DNA of 64,000 nt from CAVVIG01 sp050249955 (GTDB lineage Bacteria > Acidobacteriota > Vicinamibacteria > Vicinamibacterales > CAVVIG01), in NCBI GenBank assembly GCA_050249955.1, contig JBFWPN010000017.1, forward strand, positions 1 through 64,000, written 5' to 3'. Both the position numbers and the translations under genes were made by a program. This document shows positions 1 through 6,031 of this stretch, in pieces. Within the stretch, counting starts at the first letter, position 1. Each line of letters starts with the position of its first letter. Under the pieces are notes generated by a model. That model was not told where the DNA came from. It worked only from the letters and a program-made list of their open reading frames with translations, and made no database searches.

Positions 1-143
1 ATCGAGACGACGATGGTGCCGTCACCCGCGGGCAGGTTGGGACCGACCGCCGCAATGCGGTCCCCGTCGACGAGGATGTCGTAGATGCCGTCGCGCCCAT
101 TGGCCGGGTCGACGACCCGTCCCCCCTTAAGCAGCCGCTTCAT
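1..143 (-). CDS. pyrC: Dihydroorotase, N-terminal part (cut by window edge)
   Basis: Only the first ~47 codons are present. The translation starts MKRLLKGGRVVDPANGRDG and continues through a GDRIAAVGPN segment, the usual first beta strands of class I dihydroorotases, in which a glycine-rich 'GGRVVDP' comes before the metal-binding HxH. The catalytic metal-binding part lies outside the window. The start ATG (141-143) lies inside the end of pyrB, a 17 nt overlap, so the gene is third in a pyrR-pyrB-pyrC operon. Dihydroorotase closes carbamoyl-aspartate to dihydroorotate in the cytoplasm, directly after the PyrB step. Other amidohydrolases share this N-terminus, but position after pyrB makes PyrC the best call. 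Confidence 0.85.
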   Translation of the reverse strand, partial: MKRLLKGGRVVDPANGRDGIYDILVDGDRIAAVGPNLPAGDGTIVVS

Positions 144-1056
144 GTTCCACTCCGCCGGCCAGAAGATAGAGGACTGCCATCCGGACGGCCACGCCGTTGG
201 CGACCTGCTCGAGGATCACGGAATAGGGGCCGTCGGCCACCTCTGATGCGATCTCGACGCCCCGGTTCATCGGGCCGGGGTGCATGATGATGACGTCGGG
301 CTGAGCCAGGCGCACGCGCGCCTCGGTCATCCCGAACAGGTTGAAGTACTCGCGCACGGACGGGAAGTAGGCGCCCTGCATGCGCTCCTGCTGGATGCGG
401 AGCATCATCACCACGTCGGCATCCCGCACCGCCTCGTCCACCGTCCGGGCGACGGTGACGCCGAGTTGCTCGATCCCCCTGGGCACCAGGGTGGGGGGGC
501 CGCTCACGAACACGTGTGCGCCCAGCTTGGTCAGCAGCAGCACGTTGGAGCGGAGCACCCGCGAGTGCAGCAGGTCGCCGACGATCGCCACCTTGAGGCC
601 GGCAATCCGCTGCTTGTGCTGCTGGATGGTGAACGCATCGAGCAGCGCCTGCGTCGGGTGCTCGTGCAGGCCGTCACCCGCGTTGATGATCCGCGAGCGG
701 CAGATCCGCGACAGGAGGTGGCACGCTCCCGACGAGGCGTGCCGCAGCACGATCATGTCGGGTGACATCGCCTCGATGTTCATCGCCGTGTCGGCCAGCG
801 TCTCCCCCTTCAGCACGCTCGAGGCCTGCACCGCGATGTTCAGGGTGTCGGCACTCAGACGCTTCTCGGCGATCTCGAAGGAGGTGCGCGTGCGGGTGCT
901 CGGCTCGTAGAAGAGGTTCACCACCGTCTTCCCGCGGAGCGTGGGGACCTTCTTGATGGGGCGCTCGCCAATCTCCCGCATCGCCACCGCCGTGTCGAGC
1001 ACGCGGTAGATCTCGTCGGCCGAGAGGTCGTCGATGCCCAGCAGATCCTTCTTCAT
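127..1056 (-). CDS. pyrB: Aspartate carbamoyltransferase, catalytic chain
   Basis: A 309-residue protein of normal PyrB length. The carbamoyl-phosphate loop STRTRTSFE (about residues 53-61) and the HPTQALLD motif (about 133-140) are intact, followed by the aspartate-binding half with 'MHPGPMNRG' near residue 260. It condenses carbamoyl phosphate and aspartate, the committed step of pyrimidine synthesis. The start ATG overlaps the pyrR stop by 4 nt (ATGA), so translation is probably coupled. No regulatory chain pyrI is adjacent; regulation through pyrR, the first gene of the operon, is more likely. Confidence 0.96.
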   Translation of the reverse strand: MKKDLLGIDDLSADEIYRVLDTAVAMREIGERPIKKVPTLRGKTVVNLFYEPSTRTRTSFEIAEKRLSADTLNIAVQASSVLKGETLADTAMNIEAMSPDMIVLRHASSGACHLLSRICRSRIINAGDGLHEHPTQALLDAFTIQQHKQRIAGLKVAIVGDLLHSRVLRSNVLLLTKLGAHVFVSGPPTLVPRGIEQLGVTVARTVDEAVRDADVVMMLRIQQERMQGAYFPSVREYFNLFGMTEARVRLAQPDVIIMHPGPMNRGVEIASEVADGPYSVILEQVANGVAVRMAVLYLLAGGVEHEAAA

Positions 1057-1583
1057 TCCTGGATCTCCACTTCGTCACGGCCGTCGACTTCCGTGAGCCT
1101 CACCTGCACGCTCTGTGAGAGCGAGGTCGGGAGGTTCTTGCCCACGTAGTCCGCCTTGATGGGCAGCTCGCGGTGGCCGCGGTCGACCAGCACGACCAGC
1201 TGGATGGACTTCGGGCGCCCGAACTCGAGCAGCGCGTCCAGCGCCGCGCGGATCGTGCGCCCCGTATACAGCACATCGTCGACCAGCAGGATCCGCCGGT
1301 CGTCGATGGAGAACTTGATGTTGGTCTGCCCCACGACCGGCTGGGCGCCGATCGAGTGACGCATGAGGTCGTCGCGATACAGCGTGATGTCGAGTGCGCC
1401 CACCGGCACGTCGTGCCCGGCGATCTCGCCCACCATCCCGGCCAGCCGGCGGGCGAGCGGCACGCCGCGGCGCTGGATGCCGACGAACGCCAGCTCCTCG
1501 ACGCCGCGGCTGCGCTCCACGATCTCGTGGGCGATGCGGGTGAGGGTGCGGCTGATGCGGTTGCCGTCGAGCACTACGGGCAT
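1053..1583 (-). CDS. pyrR: Bifunctional pyr operon regulator / uracil phosphoribosyltransferase
   Basis: 176 residues from MPVVLDGNRISRTL. The PRPP-binding signature ILLVDDVLYTGRTIRAAL sits near residues 98-115 and the PyrR-type stretch 'RGVPLARRLA' follows the first helix. PyrR proteins bind pyr mRNA leaders in a UMP-dependent way and have weak uracil phosphoribosyltransferase activity. The reading frame is open upstream for 48 more codons, but that part has no PyrR homology, so 1583 is chosen. First gene of pyrRBC. The ~165 nt region between a likely -10 at 1755-1760 and this start can fold hairpins (for example 1622-1636), so attenuation is possible; I did not recognise a PyrR-binding consensus. 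Confidence 0.9.
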   Translation of the reverse strand: MPVVLDGNRISRTLTRIAHEIVERSRGVEELAFVGIQRRGVPLARRLAGMVGEIAGHDVPVGALDITLYRDDLMRHSIGAQPVVGQTNIKFSIDDRRILLVDDVLYTGRTIRAALDALLEFGRPKSIQLVVLVDRGHRELPIKADYVGKNLPTSLSQSVQVRLTEVDGRDEVEIQE

Positions 1584-1621
1584 GCGGAAGCCGGCCTTTC
1601 CGCCGATGGACGCGGCGATAC

Positions 1622-1760
1622 CCGGGCGGAACCCGGCGTCCGACCAGGACTGTCGAGGATGAGCGGCGGAGAAGCCCGCCAGGGAAGGCGTTCGGACCAG
1701 GACATGAGCACCTCTTCGCCGCCTCACAGGGCCGCGTTAAAGAAGACGGGGATGAGTATA
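1622..1760 (-). promoter_or_regulatory. pyrRBC promoter -10 and untranslated leader
   Basis: On the minus strand a TATACT hexamer (complement of 1755-1760) sits next to the inverted-repeat element. Between it and the pyrR start is a GC-rich leader with small stem-loops: CCGGG/CCCGG with a 5 nt loop at 1622-1636, and GGCGG/CCGCC around 1663-1680. No convincing -35 is visible. The region would be the place for PyrR or transcription-speed attenuation, but that is inference. Confidence 0.4.
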
Positions 1761-1761
1761 G

Positions 1762-1935
1762 CTGAATTGGGGATTGCAGATTGCTGATTGCTGAAGGCAG
1801 AACGGACATCGCGTTCGGAGCGCGGCTGCGATCTGGATCCGTCCGGACTCGGCACCCGGCAATCCGGGATCGGCAATCAGCACTCCCAACCAGCAAGTCC
1901 AGATCAGCAATCAGCAATCCGAAATCAGCAATTCC
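1762..1935. repeat. Inverted intergenic repeat, copy A
   Basis: Left arm 1762-1796 is built from words such as GATTGCAGATTGCTGATTGC; right arm 1872-1935 carries the same words in reverse complement (ATCAGCAATCAGCAATCC). The ~75 nt between the arms is GC-rich and unrelated to the loops of the other copies. It fills most of the 373-base gap between the divergent pyr operons (1584-1956) and is much more AT-rich than its surroundings. Related copies lie at 36141-36229 and 37069-37212. A transcript through it could form a long imperfect hairpin. Confidence 0.7.
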
Positions 1936-1944
1936 GGTGGTTGG

Positions 1945-1950
1945 TATACT
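1945..1950 (+). promoter_or_regulatory. -10 element of pyrKDF, probably leaderless
   Basis: TATACT ends 6 nt before the pyrK ATG at 1957, placing the expected transcription start at or next to the start codon. There is no Shine-Dalgarno sequence in between and no clear -35. Confidence 0.45.
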
Positions 1951-1956
1951 GCCGTG

Positions 1957-2769
1957 ATGCCCGTCGATGCAGCTGCCGCGGTGATCGCGAACACCCGGCT
2001 TTCAGACGACTACAACGTGCTGGCCCTCGACGCGCCGGCCATTGCGGAAGCCGCCGTACCAGGCCAGTTCGTGATGGTGAAGCTGGCCCACGGTCACGAC
2101 CCGCTGCTCCGTCGCCCGTTCTCCGTCTTCGAGATCCTGCGCGATGCGGACGGACGTCCGACCGGCATCTCGATCCTCGTCAAGCGCATCGGTCCCTCCA
2201 CCCGCCTGCTGTACGACGCGCGCGTCGGCGACGTGGTCGCCTGCCTCGGCCCGCTCGGACGTCCGTTCACACTCGTGGACGCCCCGGCCGAGGGATGGAT
2301 GGTGGCCGGCGGTGTCGGGCTGGCTCCGTTCTGGACACTCGCCCAGGCCCTCGTCCGCCGGCAGGTGAAGACCACGCTGTTCTATGGAGCACGGCGAGGC
2401 ATCGAACTGTTCTACCTGGACTACTTCAGGGAGCTCGGGGTCGAACTGGTGCTGACCACGGAAGACGGAAGCCTCGGCGAGCAGGGGCGCGTGATCGCAC
2501 CGCTCGACCGGGCGCTGGCTGCCCGACGTGAGGCGCAGGACCTGACGATCTATGCGTGCGGCCCGGAGGGCATGCTGGAAGCCACGGCACACACAGCGGC
2601 GCGGTACGGCCGGCGCTGCGAGGTGTCGGTGGAGCGGATCATGGGTTGCGGCATGGGCGGCTGTTACTCCTGCATCGTCCCGATGAAGGACGGGTCGGGC
2701 GGTATCCACCACGTGCGGTCCTGCATCGCGGGCCCGGTCCTCGATGCCGCGCAGATTGCCTGGGATTGA
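1957..2769 (+). CDS. pyrK: Dihydroorotate dehydrogenase electron transfer subunit
   Basis: 270 residues. The FAD-binding RRPFSVFE motif is near residue 50, a glycine-rich NAD-binding segment (GWMVAGGVGLAPF) near 110-122, and a C-terminal [2Fe-2S] cysteine cluster reads CGMGGCYSC followed by a further Cys about 18 residues on. This is the PyrK pattern: it passes electrons from PyrD FMN to NAD+. The ATG at 1957 is chosen over the GTG three bases upstream because the -10 hexamer lies 6 nt before it. pyrD follows after 7 nt; together they form the heterotetrameric class 1B enzyme. Confidence 0.93.
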   Translation: MPVDAAAAVIANTRLSDDYNVLALDAPAIAEAAVPGQFVMVKLAHGHDPLLRRPFSVFEILRDADGRPTGISILVKRIGPSTRLLYDARVGDVVACLGPLGRPFTLVDAPAEGWMVAGGVGLAPFWTLAQALVRRQVKTTLFYGARRGIELFYLDYFRELGVELVLTTEDGSLGEQGRVIAPLDRALAARREAQDLTIYACGPEGMLEATAHTAARYGRRCEVSVERIMGCGMGGCYSCIVPMKDGSGGIHHVRSCIAGPVLDAAQIAWD

Positions 2770-2776
2770 TCGCCAC

Positions 2777-3739
2777 ATGAACCAGCACGCAGGGAATAGC
2801 ACGCAGGGCTCGGACACGCCGGTGGACCTCTCGGTCCGGATCGGATCGCTGACCCTGGCCAATCCGGTCATGTCGGCCAGCGGCTGCTTCGGCTACGGCG
2901 TCGAGTATGCCGGGATGATCGACCTCGCCTCCCTTGGGGCCGTGGTCGTGAAGGGCCTGTTCCTGAAGGAACGCCAGGGACACCCCGCGCCCCGCATCGT
3001 CGAGACGCCGGCCGGGATGATCAACGCCATCGGCCTGCAGGGCATCGGGGTGCACCGGTTCGTGGCCGAGAAGCTGCCCGAACTGCGCGAGCGCCGCGCC
3101 GTCGTCGTGGTCAACGTCTGCGGCACGAGCGTCGAGGAATACGCCGAGGTGTCGCGCATCCTGTCGGACGCCGAGGGGGTGCACGCGCTGGAGCTGAACA
3201 TCTCGTGCCCGAACATCAAGGAGGGGGGCATCCAGTTCGGGTGCAGCCTGGGCGGCACGCACGACGTGGTGAGCGCCGTCCGCAAGGTGACGTCGCTGCC
3301 AATCATTCCCAAGCTCACCCCCAACGTGACGGATCCCGCCTCCTTCGCGCGGTCGGCGGAGGAGGCCGGCGCCGATGCCGTGTCGCTGGTGAACACCTTC
3401 CTGGCGCTGGCGATCGACGTGGAGAGCCGGCGCCCGAAGATCTCGAACGGCATGGGCGGCCTCAGCGGGCCGGCCATCAGGCCGATCGCCGTGCGCATGG
3501 TGTACGAGTGCCGCCAGGCCGTGCGCATCCCGGTCGTCGGCATGGGCGGCATCATGGACGCGCGTGACGCGCTGGAGTTCATCATCGCGGGCGCCACCGC
3601 GGTGCAGGTGGGCACCGCCAACTTCGTGGACCCGCTGGTGTGGAACAAGGTGATCGACGGCATCACCGACTACCTGCAGCGGCACGGCATCGCATCGGTC
3701 GCCGAGCTGATCGGCTCGGTCGACATGGACAGGCACTGA
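2777..3739 (+). CDS. pyrD: Dihydroorotate dehydrogenase, class 1B catalytic subunit
   Basis: 320 residues in a TIM barrel. The FMN-binding N-terminus (NPVMSASGCFGYG) and the catalytic loop 'LNISCPN' with cysteine as the active base are visible; cysteine rather than serine marks class 1 enzymes. C-terminal phosphate-binding glycines appear in 'GMGGI' and 'VGTANF'. Pairing with pyrK directly upstream supports the NAD-linked 1B type. The in-frame start at 2744 would overlap pyrK by 26 nt and lengthen the N-terminus; ATG 2777 fits family length better. It oxidises dihydroorotate to orotate. Confidence 0.95.
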   Translation: MNQHAGNSTQGSDTPVDLSVRIGSLTLANPVMSASGCFGYGVEYAGMIDLASLGAVVVKGLFLKERQGHPAPRIVETPAGMINAIGLQGIGVHRFVAEKLPELRERRAVVVVNVCGTSVEEYAEVSRILSDAEGVHALELNISCPNIKEGGIQFGCSLGGTHDVVSAVRKVTSLPIIPKLTPNVTDPASFARSAEEAGADAVSLVNTFLALAIDVESRRPKISNGMGGLSGPAIRPIAVRMVYECRQAVRIPVVGMGGIMDARDALEFIIAGATAVQVGTANFVDPLVWNKVIDGITDYLQRHGIASVAELIGSVDMDRH

Positions 3740-4446
3740 TGGATCAACTTCTCGTAGCGCTCGACGTCGACACCATCGAAGAGGCCAGGCACCTGGCCGA
3801 TCGGCTCCGCGGCTGGGTGGGAGGCTTCAAGATCGGCAGCCGCCTGTTCACCGCCAACGGTCCCTCGTTCGTGCAGGAACTGGTCGGCAAGGGCGACCGC
3901 GTCTTCCTCGACCTCAAGTTCCATGACATCCCGAACACGGTGGCCGGCGCCGTGGCCGCTGCGACGCGGCTGGGGGTCTGGATGGTGAACGTGCACGCCG
4001 GTGGCGGCCTCGAGATGATGCGCGCCGCCAGGCAGGCTGCAGACGAGGAAGCGACGAAGGCGTCGGCCGGCCCTCCCCTTGTCATCGCCGTCACCGTCCT
4101 CACCAGCTTCAGCCAGGAAGGGCTCGCCGCGACCGGCGTCACCACGCCGATCCCGGATCAGGTGCGGAGGCTGGCACTGCTCGCGCAGGAAGCGGGACTC
4201 GACGGTGTGGTCGCCTCCCCGCAGGAGATCGGCCTCATCCGGGAAGCATGCGACCCGCGCTTTGCCGTGGTCACACCGGGTATCCGCGGTGCCTCGGATG
4301 CGAAGGGAGACCAGAACCGCACGGCATCGGCGGCGGGCGCCCTCACGGCTGGCGCGAGCTACATCGTGGTGGGACGCCCGATCATCGCCGCACCGGATCC
4401 ACGCGCGGCCGCGCAGGCGATCGCGGAGGCGTGCGGGAAGGGCTAG
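3739..4446 (+). CDS. pyrF: Orotidine-5'-phosphate decarboxylase
   Basis: 235 residues. The family hallmark 'DLKFHDIPNTV', holding the catalytic Asp-Lys-Asp network, is near residues 57-67, and the phosphate-binding end 'VTPGIR' and 'VVGRPI' are present. It decarboxylates OMP to UMP. Start and stop overlap by one base with pyrD (TGATG), so translation is coupled. Last gene of pyrKDF, followed by a strong hairpin. pyrE, which makes its substrate OMP, is not in the window. Confidence 0.96.
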   Translation: MDQLLVALDVDTIEEARHLADRLRGWVGGFKIGSRLFTANGPSFVQELVGKGDRVFLDLKFHDIPNTVAGAVAAATRLGVWMVNVHAGGGLEMMRAARQAADEEATKASAGPPLVIAVTVLTSFSQEGLAATGVTTPIPDQVRRLALLAQEAGLDGVVASPQEIGLIREACDPRFAVVTPGIRGASDAKGDQNRTASAAGALTAGASYIVVGRPIIAAPDPRAAAQAIAEACGKG

Positions 4447-4484
4447 GCCGGGACGGCCAGGAGCGCCAGGACCGCCGGGAAATG

Positions 4485-4521
4485 AAAAGGCCGGTCGGGG
4501 GAGTTCCCCGACCGGCCTTTT
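4485..4521. terminator. Bidirectional intrinsic terminator
   Basis: A perfect 16 bp inverted repeat: AAAAGGCCGGTCGGGG (4485-4500), a GAGTT loop, then CCCCGACCGGCCTTTT (4506-4521). The A and T tails make it U-ended in both directions. It sits between the convergent pyrF and the Pal-like lipoprotein gene, so it probably stops both transcripts. Confidence 0.9.
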
Positions 4522-4572
4522 GTTGTGTGATGGGAGCGACCGGTGCCTTTGCAGGCTCCCGGCCGTCCTGGC

Positions 4573-5142
4573 CTACTTCGCCGTGATGATGAAGTGACCG
4601 CGACGGTTCTGCGACCAGCAGGACTCGTCCTCCGTGGTGCAGAAGGGCTGTTCCTTGCCCTTGCTGATCACGGTGACGCGGTTGGCCGAGACGCCGAGGC
4701 TCACCAGGTAGTCCTTGACAGCGTTGGCGCGCCGCGTGCCCAGCGCCAGGTTGTACTCGGAGCTGCCACGCGAGTCGCAGTGCCCCTCGACCGTGATCGA
4801 GGTGCTGGTCCAGCGCTTCATCCAGTCTGCGTTGCGCTGGAGCGAGCCCCTCGCGTCGTCGCGAATCGTCGATTCGTCGAGATCGAAGAACACATCACCG
4901 AGCGGACGCTCGGCATTGAGCTGATCGAGCGACTTCTGCGCGAAGATCTCGTCCTCGGTCAGCTGCCGCGGCGGTGGTGGCGGCGGCGGTGGCGGCGGTG
5001 GTGGCGGCGGTGGCGGCGGTGCCGGAGCAGCCGGTGGTGGCGGCGGGGCTGGCGCCGGGGGCGGAACCTTCTTGGCGCACGCACCCACGGTCATCACCGT
5101 GGTCAGCGCCAGTGCTGTCATCCAAACGTGCTTCCGGGTCAT
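4573..5142 (-). CDS. pal: Peptidoglycan-associated lipoprotein (Pal/OmpA family)
   Basis: 189 residues from MTRKHVW. A signal peptide ends in a lipobox with V19-G20-A21-C22, so the mature protein should be lipidated. A Pro/Ala linker follows with an unbroken run of 17 prolines (about 43-59). The C-terminal OmpA-like domain shows the peptidoglycan-binding pattern EGHCDSRGSSEYNLALGTRR. Pal anchors the outer membrane to peptidoglycan in the Tol-Pal system; no tol genes are adjacent. ATG 5142 is preceded by AGGAG at good spacing and by a canonical promoter; an upstream in-frame start would put 18 residues before the signal peptide. Confidence 0.9.
   Translation of the reverse strand: MTRKHVWMTALALTTVMTVGACAKKVPPPAPAPPPPPAAPAPPPPPPPPPPPPPPPPPRQLTEDEIFAQKSLDQLNAERPLGDVFFDLDESTIRDDARGSLQRNADWMKRWTSTSITVEGHCDSRGSSEYNLALGTRRANAVKDYLVSLGVSANRVTVISKGKEQPFCTTEDESCWSQNRRGHFIITAK
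4976..5030. repeat. Proline-codon tract in the Pal-like gene
   Basis: About 55 bp of GGC/GGT/GGT-type units encode 17 consecutive prolines (CCG and CCA mixed). Codon mixing keeps it from being a perfect microsatellite, but it is simple enough for length change by slippage. Confidence 0.75.
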
Positions 5143-5167
5143 CGTCACACTCCTGGTGGAGAGTCGC

Positions 5168-5196
5168 AGCTTACAAAGCGTACGCGCGGGTGTCAA
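5168..5196 (-). promoter_or_regulatory. Sigma-70-type promoter of the Pal-like gene
   Basis: On the minus strand a perfect TTGACA -35 (complement of 5191-5196) is followed after exactly 17 nt by TAAGCT as -10 (complement of 5168-5173), giving a 5' UTR of about 20 nt that contains AGGAG. It is the best housekeeping promoter I see in the window. Confidence 0.75.
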
Positions 5197-5209
5197 TTGT
5201 TCCTGAGAC

Positions 5210-5215
5210 TACAAT
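5210..5215 (+). promoter_or_regulatory. -10 element close to methyltransferase start
   Basis: TACAAT lies 7 nt before the ATG at 5223 with no ribosome site between, as expected for a leaderless transcript. No -35 match is seen. Confidence 0.4.
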
Positions 5216-5222
5216 GCCTGCG

Positions 5223-5972
5223 ATGGACCATCTGCTGCGTGCGACGGCCCTCGCAGAACAACGCCATTTCTGGTTTCGGGGCTTTCGTGCGTTCGTGGGT
5301 CCGCTGCTGGAACGTGCCGCCGCAGGCCGTCAGGGATTGCGCCTGCTCGATTGCGGGTGCGGCACCGGCAACAATCTCGATCTCCTCGGACGCCACGGTC
5401 GAGCCTTCGGGTTCGACCTGACAGCCAGCGGCCTCGCGTTCGGCCGCCAGTCCGGTCGCACGCGGCTCGCCCGCGCGTCGATTGGTGCCATCCCCTTCCG
5501 GGACGCCTCCTTCGATATCGTCACTTCCTTCGATGTTCTGTATTCCCTGCCGGACGCCGTCGAGGCCGCGGCCGCACGCGAGATGTTCCGCGTCGCCCGC
5601 CCGGGCGCGTGGCTGATCGTCAACGTCGCCGCCATGGAGATGCTGCGGGGCGACCACTCCGTGCTCAGCCACGAACTCCGGCGGTACAGCCGAAGGAGCC
5701 TGTCCAGCCTCCTGTCGGGCGCAGGATTCCGCGTTGAACGTATCACGTATACGAACGCCGTGCTCTTCCCACCCATGGCATTCGCGAGGGCGGTGCAGCG
5801 ATTTCGCGGGCTTTCCGCCGAGCAGGAGGCCGATCAGGAGATCGCGGTCCCTCCAGCTCCGGTCAATACCCTATTGACAGCGGCTCTGCTGATGGAAAGC
5901 CGCTGGGTCCGCGCGGGCCTCGACAATCCGTTCGGCAGTTCGCTCCTCTGCCTCGCGCGCAAACCGGCCTGA
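5223..5972 (+). CDS. Class I SAM-dependent methyltransferase
   Basis: 249 residues. SAM-binding motif I is LLDCGCGTGNN near residue 42, followed by 'FGFDLTASGL' (acidic ribose contact) and 'IPFRDASFDIVTSFDVLYS' (motifs II/III), which is the Methyltransf_11 pattern. The N-terminal 'EQRHFWFRGFRAFVGPLL' resembles methyltransferases found with polyprenyl-glycan and membrane glycosyltransferase genes. The converging neighbour is a PMT-like membrane protein, which fits but does not prove a glycan role. The substrate cannot be told from sequence. Confidence 0.82.
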   Translation: MDHLLRATALAEQRHFWFRGFRAFVGPLLERAAAGRQGLRLLDCGCGTGNNLDLLGRHGRAFGFDLTASGLAFGRQSGRTRLARASIGAIPFRDASFDIVTSFDVLYSLPDAVEAAAAREMFRVARPGAWLIVNVAAMEMLRGDHSVLSHELRRYSRRSLSSLLSGAGFRVERITYTNAVLFPPMAFARAVQRFRGLSAEQEADQEIAVPPAPVNTLLTAALLMESRWVRAGLDNPFGSSLLCLARKPA

Positions 5973-5980
5973 GCTCTCCG

Positions 5981-6027
5981 CATCCAGATCTGAGATCGCA
6001 GATTGCAGCCCGAGGATCTCTGATCCG
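5981..6027. repeat. Decayed intergenic repeat, copy D
   Basis: Words such as CAGATCTGAGATCGCAGATTGCAG and a short inverted GAGGATCTCTGATCC lie between two convergent genes. It resembles the inverted-repeat family of 1762-1935 but is shorter and degenerate. It might also act as a weak transcription stop. Confidence 0.4.
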
Positions 6028-6031
6028 AGGC

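Noticed and set aside
1584..1727. Longer PyrR N-terminus of 48 residues
   Set aside because: No PyrR homology; MPVVLDGN fits the family start, and the region reads better as an untranslated leader.
1584..1760. PyrR-binding attenuator or riboswitch
   Set aside because: Hairpins exist, but I could not identify the PyrR-binding loop consensus or a terminator with T-run, so only a leader is reported.
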